Below are positions 51,279 to 60,729 of a stretch of DNA of 64,000 bases, one piece after another; within the stretch, counting starts at the first letter, position 1; every line of letters begins with the position of its first letter. The position numbers were made by a program, and so were the translations under genes. This DNA comes from CAIKOD01 sp035543455 (GTDB taxonomy: Archaea; Halobacteriota; Methanomicrobia; Methanomicrobiales; Methanospirillaceae), in contig DATKKE010000053.1 in assembly GCA_035543455.1 (NCBI GenBank), positions 32,379 through 96,378 of the forward strand, given 5' to 3'. The notes below the pieces were generated by a model, which made no database searches, was not told the DNA's origin, and saw only the letters and a program-made list of their open reading frames with translations.

Positions 51279-52511
51279 ATGACGGGGAATGTATTCCAGA
51301 CGACAGATACCATCAGTCCCGAGCGACTGAACTGGATTTCCAACATTCTCAAGTACTACTGTACAAAGCTGTATCCGGAAAGTCTCCACCATGTTCCCAA
51401 GATCCCAACGCCGCTTTTTTACTTGTTTATCACAGGAGATGCTCTCTACAGTCTCTTGGACCGGCGTTGTTTCCACCAGTGGGAAATCCTTCTCTCTTTG
51501 CCTCCGGTACTCTGCATCTGCAGTCAGAAAGAACTAAGATTACGCGGACTATCGATTGAACCATTACGGATGAAGTATCCCGATCAGATTATTACCGTGC
51601 CAGTCAGGTCTGAAAGCTCCCCGGACCCGTATTGGGATAAATTCCTGGAGATCACCGCAAAGGATTCGGATGCAATCGGTGTCCTTCACATTGATTCTCC
51701 GTATATGTACCGGAATTCCCAATACACGATAGATCTTCTTAATACTGCTGTAAGCCGTGAAGTCTCTCCCGAACTCTATGCTTACCTGGACGGGATACAC
51801 GTAACCCACCGTGATCAGCGGCCGACCGATTTCGAAAGCGTCAGCAATTCATTGGAAATGCTCTTCGCAAAGGCCCGGAATATCGGACTGGAACCTTTGA
51901 TGTTTGCCTGTTCCCGGTGTGCCACCTCAAGGGGGTATAGCACATTCAGAAATCCCAAAGGGAAGATTATCTCTGCATGCACGATTGCCCCGGTAAAAAT
52001 CCGCAATCTTGACCAGTTTATAAGCCGCTTCAGGAAGGAACACCCGATAGTATCGAGCTCCTCGTTCGCGGTTCAAATCACAAAAGAACGACGTTATCCC
52101 AGGATTAAACCGCAGAAACCGGTCGATCCCCCGCCTCTCGTCGTGCTCGTCACGCAAAGTCCGTACGGTACTGAAACAACATTCGGGGCGATTTCATTTG
52201 CCATTGCCTGCGCTCATCACGGTATCCCCACTTCGGTCATCTTTATCGAGGACGGCATTTACACCGTTGCCGGAAACCATGTCTGGGGAGACCGGGAAAA
52301 AGGTTTCAATATGCAGGAAATTGTAGAAGCAACCGCCGATATGAATAACCTGGAATATTACTCCTATATCCCGTCATTCCAGCAGAGAGGACTGGTAAGT
52401 ACATACGCGATGAAACATGTCCAGCCTCTTGATGCCCAGGAACTTGCCCTTGTGCTGTTCCATTCCCCAGCTACCGTAGAGTCAAGGTTCCAGCGGGTGA
52501 TTTTCTTCTGA
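51279..52511 (+). CDS. DsrE-DsrF-like fusion protein with N-terminal extension
   Basis: A 410-residue protein. The N-terminal ~160 residues match nothing I know (contains VLCICSQKELR). Residues ~165-240 are DsrE/TusD-like (AYLDGIHVTHRDQRPT, FACSRCATSRGY with candidate persulfide Cys). Residues ~285-410 are DsrF/TusC-like (VTQSPYGTETTFGAISFAIA, SVIFIEDGIY). Such domains pass persulfide sulfur. The fusion is unusual and may make a self-contained relay downstream of TusA. Confidence 0.65.
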   Translation: MTGNVFQTTDTISPERLNWISNILKYYCTKLYPESLHHVPKIPTPLFYLFITGDALYSLLDRRCFHQWEILLSLPPVLCICSQKELRLRGLSIEPLRMKYPDQIITVPVRSESSPDPYWDKFLEITAKDSDAIGVLHIDSPYMYRNSQYTIDLLNTAVSREVSPELYAYLDGIHVTHRDQRPTDFESVSNSLEMLFAKARNIGLEPLMFACSRCATSRGYSTFRNPKGKIISACTIAPVKIRNLDQFISRFRKEHPIVSSSSFAVQITKERRYPRIKPQKPVDPPPLVVLVTQSPYGTETTFGAISFAIACAHHGIPTSVIFIEDGIYTVAGNHVWGDREKGFNMQEIVEATADMNNLEYYSYIPSFQQRGLVSTYAMKHVQPLDAQELALVLFHSPATVESRFQRVIFF

Positions 52512-52535
52512 TATACAGGAACGGGAACGAACTCT

Positions 52536-52769
52536 ATGATTCACCATGAAAACGTGGCCGAGGATCTCACCGCCTACGATTGCACAAGCCTTATGATTCG
52601 CCTGAAACTTCGTCTTAAAAAAACTGGCAAAGGCGGTGCCTATGAATTCAAAATTTTTCCGGAACAGCTCCGCACTGCCATGGATCTGTTTTCAGGACAG
52701 GAATACCGGGCAGAATTTGAAGAGACCTGCGATGGAAAAATTCACGTGGAAATCGTGAAGTTATATTGA
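52536..52769 (+). CDS. Small protein, perhaps TusA/DsrH-like
   Basis: A 77-residue protein. AYDCTSLMIRLKLRL places a Cys where TusA has its reactive one, and the beta-alpha pattern is similar, but the CPxP motif is absent; a second Cys is in FEETCDG. It follows the DsrE-DsrF gene by 24 bp. A sulfur-relay role is inferred from position and is not proven. Confidence 0.5.
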   Translation: MIHHENVAEDLTAYDCTSLMIRLKLRLKKTGKGGAYEFKIFPEQLRTAMDLFSGQEYRAEFEETCDGKIHVEIVKLY

Positions 52770-52871
52770 CAGGTGACACCGGTCCCGGGCGTTGTTTAAA
52801 AAATTGATGGAATCTGAACCTTCCATTCAAATCGGTTTATCACCCGTCTTTGTTACAAGGCGGAGGGATTA

Positions 52872-53405
52872 TCATCGCAGTATCTTAAGTTCGGCCTTAA
52901 GGCGGATCGCATGGGTGATCGTATACATTCCCATACACACTTTGAGGGCGTGATCTTTCAGGGCCTCGATTGTCTTTTCGGGACTGCTGCTTCTTACTTC
53001 CATAATGAGCCGGAATTCATTAACCAGCGGGTCTTCACTGATATCAAACTGCTGGAGGTAATTGAGGTCTGCCTCAACCCGGGTTTTTACCGTATCGAGG
53101 ACGACCCCCTGCATCGACGCATCGGTGACGAACGTGCTCGTAAAACACGCAGCAAACCAGAAAAGACCAAATGCCATGGGGCTTGGATAGTTACCGGGAC
53201 CTGCGAAGTTCGGATGGCTCATCTCAAGCATTGCTATACCATCCCTGACCTTCACATAGGAACGGAATTGTGGACCCCCTTCCTGAAATAACCATTCACC
53301 TTCAATTTTTGCCGTCACTCTTGCTTCTTTCGGATTTTTTTTAATCAGGTCCCTGAACTCCTCGACCTGCTTTGTATCGATGTTATTCAATGTCGTGTTG
53401 GTCAC
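52872..53405 (-). CDS. OsmC-family protein
   Basis: A 177-residue OsmC/Ohr-type protein with an early beta region, FAACFTSTFVTDASM (first Cys) and LKVCMGMYTITHAI (second Cys). The two Cys form the thiol peroxidase pair in studied members. It may defend the sulfur relay or detoxify organic peroxides. It converges on the DsrE cluster. Confidence 0.75.
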   Translation of the reverse strand: MTNTTLNNIDTKQVEEFRDLIKKNPKEARVTAKIEGEWLFQEGGPQFRSYVKVRDGIAMLEMSHPNFAGPGNYPSPMAFGLFWFAACFTSTFVTDASMQGVVLDTVKTRVEADLNYLQQFDISEDPLVNEFRLIMEVRSSSPEKTIEALKDHALKVCMGMYTITHAIRLKAELKILR

Positions 53406-53536
53406 CTATTTTTCATTAAACTAAGCGGAAAAAAGAGATAAAGGTAATTCTTTTATAAACCCGTGATAATAATTAATTTGAATTAACTTACCATGATTAA
53501 TGAATGGCAATTAGGAAAGATTTTCATTTCTCGCTG

Positions 53537-53892
53537 GTGTGAAAAAGTCAGACCGGGAGGCCAGAACCCTTTCTTTTTCATCCTCATCTATGAGCAAAAG
53601 GGCTCATAGCGCGCTCTGTTGAACTCCTCATATGATAAATTCTAGTTCTGAAATGTCGAAAGGAGGGAATTTTCACCCTCTTCCGGTCCCACCCCAATCA
53701 GGATAGCCATTGGACAGGGTTAACTGGGAATTAAGAATAAATCACTCCCAGTCCAGTCCTTATCGCAACCGGGCGTCTCAGCGGCGGGGCGAAGCCCCAG
53801 GAGCGTCAGATGATTCGAACCGATCTGAAGTCATAAGGGTTTAAATTAGCCCTAGCATGAAGCGGGAATACTTCGAAGGAAGGATTTCAACA
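53537..53892 (+). repeat. Dispersed repeat, copy D (composite)
   Basis: The left part (53537-53632) is the reverse complement of the copy A end (AAGTCAGACCGG, AGGGCTCATAGCGCGCTCTG). The main part runs from GCGCTCTGTTGAACTCC (53611) to TTTCAACA (53892), including CAGGATAGCCATTGG shared with B/C and the GGCGGGGCGAAGCCCC hairpin of A. It therefore links the A and B/C sets into one family. It lies in the 753-bp gap before the MoeA-PBP gene. Confidence 0.75.
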
Positions 53893-54158
53893 TTCTTACT
53901 CTGAAGAGGATAGGTTACGTCCTTTTACACAAACATTCTTTTACTTACCTTGATAACCGGTTCATCCAGGTTGGATTACCGTTCGTAAAGTATTATATAT
54001 CAGATTACGCATTTTTTTAACATTTATTAATTAACAAATTTTTTAAGATTGTTTAACAAATGTACTGCATAGATCCCTTCCTGATGAAGGTGGGTATCAG
54101 ATAATGTTTCGGACGATATTTAAACGCAACAATAATTCCCAAATCAGGATGACTTGAG

Positions 54159-56057
54159 ATGAAACGGTACTTGTCGCTCATATCATTTGACCGTGCGATT
54201 GACATACTCGTCAGCTCTTTTCATAATCCGGAAAGAACCGAGACCATTCCCGTTGCCGAATCTACAGGCCGGGTCATAGCAAATCCCATTTTTGCCGGTT
54301 ATTCAGTTCCCGAAGAAAACCTTTCTGCAATGGACGGATATGCAGTCAAAAGCAGGGATACTGTTAATGCGCACGATCAGAATCCCATGCTGATCGAAGA
54401 TTTTGTCCAGGTAAATACCGGAAATATCGTACCTCCCGGGTACGACGCCGTTGTCATGGTAGAAGATACCTGGGAAACAAGGGAGGGTATCATGATCCGG
54501 AAACCTGCGAGGCCGTGGCAACACATCAGATCGGCAGGTGAGGATATCAGAAAAAACCACCTTATTCTCCCTGCGGGTCACGTCGTCCGGGCATTTGATA
54601 TCGGCGCACTCGTTACGTATGGGATCACCAAGCTCGATGTAAGGACCGTGAACATAGGCCTTGTCCCGACGGGTAGTGAGATAGTACCGATGGGGTCCCG
54701 TCCAGGCCCGGGACAGGTAGTTGAAAGCAATACCGTTATGGCCCAGGTTTACCTGCGATCTGCCGGAGCACAATGTATTCGTTATTCAATCGTTCCGGAT
54801 GCCCCCGACCTGATTAGAGAATCTCTTGAAAATGCGCTCAAAGAAAACGATCTTGTACTTATATCAGCCGGGTCATCAGCAGGGATGTATGATTATACCG
54901 CCGACGTCATTTCTTCGATGGGAGATTTACTGTTTCATGGGGTGGCAGTAAAACCGGGAAAATCGGTAATGCTCGGCAATATATCCGGAAAGCCAGTTCT
55001 TGGACTACCGGGTTATCCGCTTGCGGCGCAGACGGTGATCAGGGAGATGGCCGGTCGGCTTCTCGATACATGGGGACTTGCATTACCGCCCCGGTATTCT
55101 GTCCCGGCCAGGCTTGCTCATTCACTGGTATCAGATATCGGATTCGATGAGTTCATCCCTGTTTCGATAGGGCGGGTCGACGGTCGTTATTGGGGCTTCC
55201 CTCATTCCCGGGGATCCGGAGTCCAGATGGCCCCGGTGCGTGCCAATGGGTTTGTCCACATCTCCTCCCCAGTTGAAGGACTGGACAGAGGTCACGTCAT
55301 TGATGCCACTTTGACAACCGATCCGGGCAGTATCGACAGAACCATTCTAATTTCGGGAAGATACGACCCGGCTATCGGAAAACTTGCTGAAATTATCCGG
55401 GAAAAAGGACAGGTCCTCCATGCCGTAAAAGCCGGTAACACAGGCGGAATGATAGCGCTCAACCGCCATGCATGCCATGGAGCACCAGTGAGCCTGCCTG
55501 ATTACTGCTTCATTCCTAATTGCCAGGGAATATCAGACCTTATACCAGCGACAGGACTAATTTTTATACATATTGCATCGCTATCCCAGGGAATTGTCTC
55601 CAGAGATGGTATATCGTTCGATGACCTTACCCGGATCCGGTTCATCAACAGACAGAAAGGATCTTCAACAAGGATGATCTTTGATGCGCTTCTTGATGTG
55701 AAAGGTGTGGACGCTGAAACAATCGATGGATATTTCCATGAAGTTACAAGCCAGGAAGCTGTTGCGGAAGCAATACGCGATGAGTTTGCTGATGCCGGGA
55801 TTTGTACATCCGGGGTCGCAAAGGCAGCGGGATTATGTTTTGTACCGGTGATAAATGAGCAATATGAACTCGCCGTCAGAACAGAATCCTTTAATGATCC
55901 GATGGTCCGGTCATTGGTTATGGCAATACAAAGCACATCGTTCCGGAGGTTCCTGGAAAGTACCGGGGGGTATGACATTTCCCGTACCGGCACGATCAAT
56001 GCCATTAATAACAACCTTGCGGTGACTGAAATTTCCCGTATGCCCTGCCAGGAGTAA
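54159..56057 (+). CDS. MoeA fused to a periplasmic-binding-protein-like domain
   Basis: A 632-residue protein. Residues 1-~410 are MoeA (LSAMDGYAVKSRD, NTGNIVPPGYDAVV, SAGSSAGMYDYTAD, LPGYPLAAQTV). Residues ~415-630 are a LysR-substrate/PBP-like domain (ISGRYDPAIGKLAEII, VKAGNTGGMIALNR), seen in archaeal MoeA fusions and thought to sense molybdate, tungstate or a cofactor form. It may act as the main metal insertase for FdhA and Fwd. It is divergent from fdhB, with a 207-bp gap. Confidence 0.85.
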   Translation: MKRYLSLISFDRAIDILVSSFHNPERTETIPVAESTGRVIANPIFAGYSVPEENLSAMDGYAVKSRDTVNAHDQNPMLIEDFVQVNTGNIVPPGYDAVVMVEDTWETREGIMIRKPARPWQHIRSAGEDIRKNHLILPAGHVVRAFDIGALVTYGITKLDVRTVNIGLVPTGSEIVPMGSRPGPGQVVESNTVMAQVYLRSAGAQCIRYSIVPDAPDLIRESLENALKENDLVLISAGSSAGMYDYTADVISSMGDLLFHGVAVKPGKSVMLGNISGKPVLGLPGYPLAAQTVIREMAGRLLDTWGLALPPRYSVPARLAHSLVSDIGFDEFIPVSIGRVDGRYWGFPHSRGSGVQMAPVRANGFVHISSPVEGLDRGHVIDATLTTDPGSIDRTILISGRYDPAIGKLAEIIREKGQVLHAVKAGNTGGMIALNRHACHGAPVSLPDYCFIPNCQGISDLIPATGLIFIHIASLSQGIVSRDGISFDDLTRIRFINRQKGSSTRMIFDALLDVKGVDAETIDGYFHEVTSQEAVAEAIRDEFADAGICTSGVAKAAGLCFVPVINEQYELAVRTESFNDPMVRSLVMAIQSTSFRRFLESTGGYDISRTGTINAINNNLAVTEISRMPCQE

Positions 56058-56264
56058 GAAAAGATCCGTATTCTGCAGTTTTTATCCCGACGAAATTTTT
56101 CCACGAAAATAAGAGATAACAGGGGGGTAACCGGTCGAAATGCAATTATAGCTTCCCCTGATCCCGTGATGCACGATACATGAAATGTTGCCGGTTGCCG
56201 GAAATTTTTTGATTCAAAATAGTCGACAGGTTTGAATCCGGAAAAAAACGAAAACCCGAAAAAA

Positions 56265-57512
56265 TTATTTGATGGGCTTGAACACATTATCGAAGATCAT
56301 GTCAGATCCTGTGTTTGCAAGCCTCTGGCGTTCTTCTGCTTCTTCAGCCAGCCCGAGAACCGGCAGGGACATGTCCACACCCGGGGCATGACCGAACATC
56401 TTTTCAAGCTCTGTCTGCTGGGCGTGCATGAACAGGGAGTTACGGATCTCCATCGGACAGTTCTCCTCGCATTGCCCGCAATTCACGCAGGAATCAGAAA
56501 TATGAGCGAACCTGATCAGGTGGAACATGAAGTCGACCGGCAGCACCCCGGGAGGTACAAGATATGGTTTTTTCGTGCTGCATTCGACGCAATAACAGAT
56601 TGGGCAGTTCTCGATGCAGGCATAACACTTGATGCACCGTGATGTTTCGCGGACGATTGTCGTTAACCGCTGCTTTCCCTGGCCGAGCGCTTCAAAGTCG
56701 TGTTTCCGCCACTTGTCACCGAGCTTGAACATCGCTCCCTCGACCTTCCCCCTGATCTCGATACCCTTCGGGTTTGCCGGTTCTGTGGCGATTCCACCTT
56801 TTTTTACGGCACTGTTCAGAAGATTTGCTCCCTTCTCGCTGCAGACTTCCACAAATGTTGCTTTTCCTGCCTTATCACCGATAACTCCCCAGTTTCCGCA
56901 TGCAAGGTCTGCCTGTCTCGGGACTTTCATCTTGCAGCGGCGACAATTCGGTCGCCTGCCAAACCCTGCTTCTTCAAGCTCGTCAATGGAGATCCCTTTG
57001 TGCCCGCCTTCGTATTCGATGATAAATTGGCCCTTGTCGATCTCTTCTTTATGGACAATTTCCGGATCGACCTCAAATTTCTGGGCGATCATCTTCCTTG
57101 CGAGCACCGGGCTGACCGTTCCACCGCAATTTACCCCGATCATGATGATGTTGTCGAGGTTGACCTGCTGTCGTTTTGCCAGCTCGTACATTCCCATCGC
57201 GTCGCATCCCTTTACGACCATGCCGATTTTCTTTCCCCAGGCTCCGTCAAGGTATTTTTTTACCAGTTTCGCCATGAGGAGCGTGCCGCAATGGAGTGAT
57301 CCGGCGGTCTGATCGATCTCATCAGGATCGGTAATTATCGTGGGTACAGCATCGTACAGGTCGACACCCTTTTTAACGGCAAAGACTGCATCGACCATTT
57401 TACTCTCAAGAGCGTGCTTGAGGAGCCCTGAGACCGCACCGCCGCATTCCGCCTTCTTCGCAAGTCCTGCATCCGTCGTCCAGGCATAGACCATATCACC
57501 CTTGTTAACCAT
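56265..57512 (-). CDS. fdhB: F420-dependent formate dehydrogenase subunit beta
   Basis: A 415-residue protein. It has the FrhB-type flavin/F420 fold (HCGTLLMAKLVKKY, GVNCGGTVSPV), a Cys set (NCRRCKMKVP), and two ferredoxin motifs (CIKCYACIENCP, CVNCGQCEENCP). It transfers electrons from FdhA to F420. It starts next to the fdhA stop, with GGAGGTG upstream of the ATG. Confidence 0.92.
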   Translation of the reverse strand: MVNKGDMVYAWTTDAGLAKKAECGGAVSGLLKHALESKMVDAVFAVKKGVDLYDAVPTIITDPDEIDQTAGSLHCGTLLMAKLVKKYLDGAWGKKIGMVVKGCDAMGMYELAKRQQVNLDNIIMIGVNCGGTVSPVLARKMIAQKFEVDPEIVHKEEIDKGQFIIEYEGGHKGISIDELEEAGFGRRPNCRRCKMKVPRQADLACGNWGVIGDKAGKATFVEVCSEKGANLLNSAVKKGGIATEPANPKGIEIRGKVEGAMFKLGDKWRKHDFEALGQGKQRLTTIVRETSRCIKCYACIENCPICYCVECSTKKPYLVPPGVLPVDFMFHLIRFAHISDSCVNCGQCEENCPMEIRNSLFMHAQQTELEKMFGHAPGVDMSLPVLGLAEEAEERQRLANTGSDMIFDNVFKPIK

Positions 57513-59576
57513 CTAGTCCACCTCCTGGATTTTTTCAATAGCAACGGCACAATGCTTGAGTTCAGGCATTTTCGACATCGGATCGAGGGCGGTATTGGTA
57601 AGGTTATTTACTCCCTGATCGAAGTGCATGGTCATCATAACCACACCCGGGCCTACTTCGTCGGTGATCCTTGCCGTGGTCACCGTCTCGCCACGACGGC
57701 TGCGGACCCTGATTTTTTCTCCATTATTGATTTTCAACGACTTTGCGTCCCCGGTGTTGATCTGGATATAGGATTCAGGGACCTCATAATTAAGGACCGG
57801 GGCTCTTGCTGTCTGTGTCCGGGAGTGGTAGTGGAAGATCAAACGACCGGTCATGAGCGTGAACGGGTAATCCTTATCGGCTACTTCGGCTGGTGGGCGA
57901 TACTCGATTCCGAAAAACGTCCCAAGTCCGTCCGGCGCCGAAAACTTCTCTTTATGGAGGATTGGGGTTCCCGGATGCTCTTCGGTCGGGCAAGGCCAGT
58001 GAACCGATTCCGGCTTCTCCATCTTCTCATATGTGGCACCGAACATGGAAGGGGTTACCGCACGCATATCGTCCCAGACATCCTTTGCAGATTTGAAATC
58101 GAAGCCTTTCAGACCCATTTTATTTGCGAGCAGGGTAAAGATCTCCCAGTCGGCCTTTGCCTCACCAGGTGGATTCACTGCCTTCCGGACCCGGTTGATC
58201 CTCCGTTCGCCGCTTGTGAATGTTCCGTCCTTCTCTGCAAAACAGGCTCCTGGCAGGATTACATCAGCATACGGACTTGTTTCGGTCAGGAATATATCCT
58301 GGAGGACAAGGAAATCGAGCTTTTCAAGAGATGCTTTCACATGATTTGAGTCGGGGTAGGTAACGACCGGGTTCAGGCCGAGAATATACATCGCCTTGAT
58401 TGGATCACCGCATTGGTTAATTTGCTCGGTCAGAGTTGCCCCGTACCAGTCGGGAAGGTCCTTCACACCCCACTTATCCTCCATTTTCTTTCGCATTTCC
58501 GGAAGTTCGCATTTCTGGTATCCCGAATATACGTTCGGGTACGCACCCATGTCACAGGCCCCCTGGACATTATTCTGGCCGCGGAGCGGATTCACTCCGA
58601 CACCAGGCCGCCCGATATTTCCACAAAGCATCGATAGATTACCCAGAGACCGGACATTGTCAGTACCCGTCGTCAATTCGGTTATTCCGAGACAATAAAT
58701 GATCACCGCATTCTTCGCGTCTGCATACTTGAAGGCCATTTCTTTTACTTTCTCAGTGGGAACGCCCGTGATTGACTCCACATCCGCATATTTCTCAACA
58801 GTCTTCTTTAGATCTTCAAATCCCTTGGTGCGTGCCTCGATAAACGACTTGTCATGCTTTCCTTCCTTGATTATCCAGTACATCATCGAATTTATGAGAG
58901 CGATATGCGTGGAAGGGTTGAACCGGACGTACAGGTCTGCAAGCCGAGCTGTCGGAGAGTATCTCGGATCAACGACCATAACTGAAACACCCTTGTTTTT
59001 AGCCTGTACCACCCTGCGAGCCGCCAAAGGATGCGCTTCGACTGCATTTGATCCCCACATTACAATGAGGTCGGCATTCAAAACGTCCTCGAAGGGATTT
59101 GTTGCGGCACCCGAGCCGAAAGAGAGAGAAAGCCCGGCAACAGAAGGTCCGTGACAGATGCGGGCGCAATTGTCGATGTTATTCGTTTTAAATGCCACAC
59201 GTGCCCATTTCTGCATGATATAGCATTCTTCATTGGGGGTACGACACGATACCTGAAACCCGAGCGCCTTTGGACCATTCTTGTCGCTTGTTTCCTTGAA
59301 TTTTTTTGCAACAAGATCGAGTGCTTCATCCCAGGATGCCTCTTCAAACTTGCCGTCCTTCTTAATAAGGGGGGTCGTAATACGGTCAGGGCTGTGGATA
59401 AACTCATCACATGTCATCCCTTTCGGACACAGTTTTCCTTCATTTACAGGACTTCTCTTGTAGGGTTCGACACCTACAACCTTTCCCTCTTTAACAACGA
59501 GGTTCAGGCCACAGCCCACGCCACAGTACGGGCAGGTTGTGGCAACATATTGTAATGGTTGTTTAACGTCACTCAT
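57513..59576 (-). CDS. fdhA: Formate dehydrogenase subunit alpha (Mo/W)
   Basis: A 687-residue molybdopterin enzyme. CPYCGVGCGLNL holds the [4Fe-4S], and NCARICHGPSV the metal-ligand Cys, so no selenocysteine. MWGSNAVEAHP and the C-terminal MTMHFDQGVNNLTN are family typical. It oxidises formate, the probable alternative electron donor to H2. I chose ATG 59576 (MSDVKQPLQYV) as GAGGAG lies 8 bases upstream; the frame extends 16 codons further. Confidence 0.93.
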   Translation of the reverse strand: MSDVKQPLQYVATTCPYCGVGCGLNLVVKEGKVVGVEPYKRSPVNEGKLCPKGMTCDEFIHSPDRITTPLIKKDGKFEEASWDEALDLVAKKFKETSDKNGPKALGFQVSCRTPNEECYIMQKWARVAFKTNNIDNCARICHGPSVAGLSLSFGSGAATNPFEDVLNADLIVMWGSNAVEAHPLAARRVVQAKNKGVSVMVVDPRYSPTARLADLYVRFNPSTHIALINSMMYWIIKEGKHDKSFIEARTKGFEDLKKTVEKYADVESITGVPTEKVKEMAFKYADAKNAVIIYCLGITELTTGTDNVRSLGNLSMLCGNIGRPGVGVNPLRGQNNVQGACDMGAYPNVYSGYQKCELPEMRKKMEDKWGVKDLPDWYGATLTEQINQCGDPIKAMYILGLNPVVTYPDSNHVKASLEKLDFLVLQDIFLTETSPYADVILPGACFAEKDGTFTSGERRINRVRKAVNPPGEAKADWEIFTLLANKMGLKGFDFKSAKDVWDDMRAVTPSMFGATYEKMEKPESVHWPCPTEEHPGTPILHKEKFSAPDGLGTFFGIEYRPPAEVADKDYPFTLMTGRLIFHYHSRTQTARAPVLNYEVPESYIQINTGDAKSLKINNGEKIRVRSRRGETVTTARITDEVGPGVVMMTMHFDQGVNNLTNTALDPMSKMPELKHCAVAIEKIQEVD

Positions 59577-59631
59577 CTGAAATGCTCCTCTTGAACCGCA
59601 CATTCTGCAAAATGTTAAGTACATTTAAAAA

Positions 59632-59639
59632 TTTATATA
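59632..59639 (-). promoter_or_regulatory. TATA box of fdhAB
   Basis: TATATAAA on the minus strand (59632-59639), ~60 bp upstream of the fdhA start, giving a leader of ~35 nt with RBS. The rest of the 370-bp gap (59577-59946) is AT-rich and without a gene. Confidence 0.55.
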
Positions 59640-59946
59640 CCCCAATATCTGTCCGGCCCATTATATAAGCCTTATCAAATTAATGGTGAATATCAGTGGG
59701 TTTATAAATAAAATGAAAATTCCGGCTGCTTGGGAGGAAAATTCTTTCCGGTTCTGAATTCGGAAATAGTGTTCTGAGAGCCGGCATAATTAAAAATTTG
59801 AAGAAAATGTTTCAGATTGCGGATTAAAGATTAAATTTTTGAGAATAAAAAAAAGTTAATAAGGTTTATTTAATCTATTAATAATTCCGAAAAGCCAATT
59901 CTTCTCATATTCTTACAAAAATATTACTTTTTTAAATTTCAACATA

Positions 59947-60729
59947 CTACCAGCCTTCTATCGATATTCTGATTTTCTTTTCCCTGCATCGCTCCTCCAG
60001 AAGGGCGATTCCCACGTTAATCAGGTTGAATGCGGATTCATGACCTGATGCCACAGCCGAGCTGTAGAGCTCTTTTATCCCTCCGAACACCCACCAGGCA
60101 CGGAACGATATCCCGGTAACTGCATGAGTATCTGCCCGGGAAAGTTCGTCTGAAACATCCCCGGCAATTGCAGGAAATATCATTTCTCCGGGTAATCCGC
60201 CAGAATCTTTAACATCAAACCTCGCTGCAATCGTCGCAATTATTGCCTGATCCGAAGGAGTATCCGGATTTTTTGCCTTCCACCGCTTCCATACTTCGTG
60301 TTCAAGGCCCTTCTTCGTGGCATACTCTGGAAAAACCGACATACTATGAACAATTGTTTTTGGATCAGGGTTCCTGAAGAGGATATGCCGGGCAGGCAGA
60401 TCTCCGATGACAACGGAGGGCAGGTTAAGGGTTTTAAACCCTTCAATAAGGACATAAGACATTCCCCGGTCACAGAGATAATCAAGGGTCTCATTAAGGT
60501 CCGGATTCCGGCAGATGTATACCGTCTTATCGCTGCCGATACCGGCAGAAATCAATGCACCGCCTTCATGGAAGAGCGTTGTATCCTTCCCGGGTTCGAG
60601 GGCGAAATTATGATGACCGAGATGTTTTATCGTTGCGGTAGGGCCGCATTTGATAAGTTCAGGAATAAGATGCCGGATAAATGTGGTCTTTCCCGAACCA
60701 GAATGTCCCGTGACGTTTATTATCTTCAT
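59947..60729 (-). CDS. mobB: MobB-like molybdopterin-guanine dinucleotide protein with C-terminal extension
   Basis: A 260-residue protein. Residues 1-~160 are MobB-like (VTGHSGSGKTTFIRHL Walker A, TIKHLGHHNF, YVLIEGFKTLNLPS). The final ~70 residues (GISFRAWWVFGGIKELYSS and following) match no domain I can name. MobB helps attach GMP to molybdopterin. It lies between fdhA and glnA, on the fdh strand. Confidence 0.8.
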   Translation of the reverse strand: MKIINVTGHSGSGKTTFIRHLIPELIKCGPTATIKHLGHHNFALEPGKDTTLFHEGGALISAGIGSDKTVYICRNPDLNETLDYLCDRGMSYVLIEGFKTLNLPSVVIGDLPARHILFRNPDPKTIVHSMSVFPEYATKKGLEHEVWKRWKAKNPDTPSDQAIIATIAARFDVKDSGGLPGEMIFPAIAGDVSDELSRADTHAVTGISFRAWWVFGGIKELYSSAVASGHESAFNLINVGIALLEERCREKKIRISIEGW

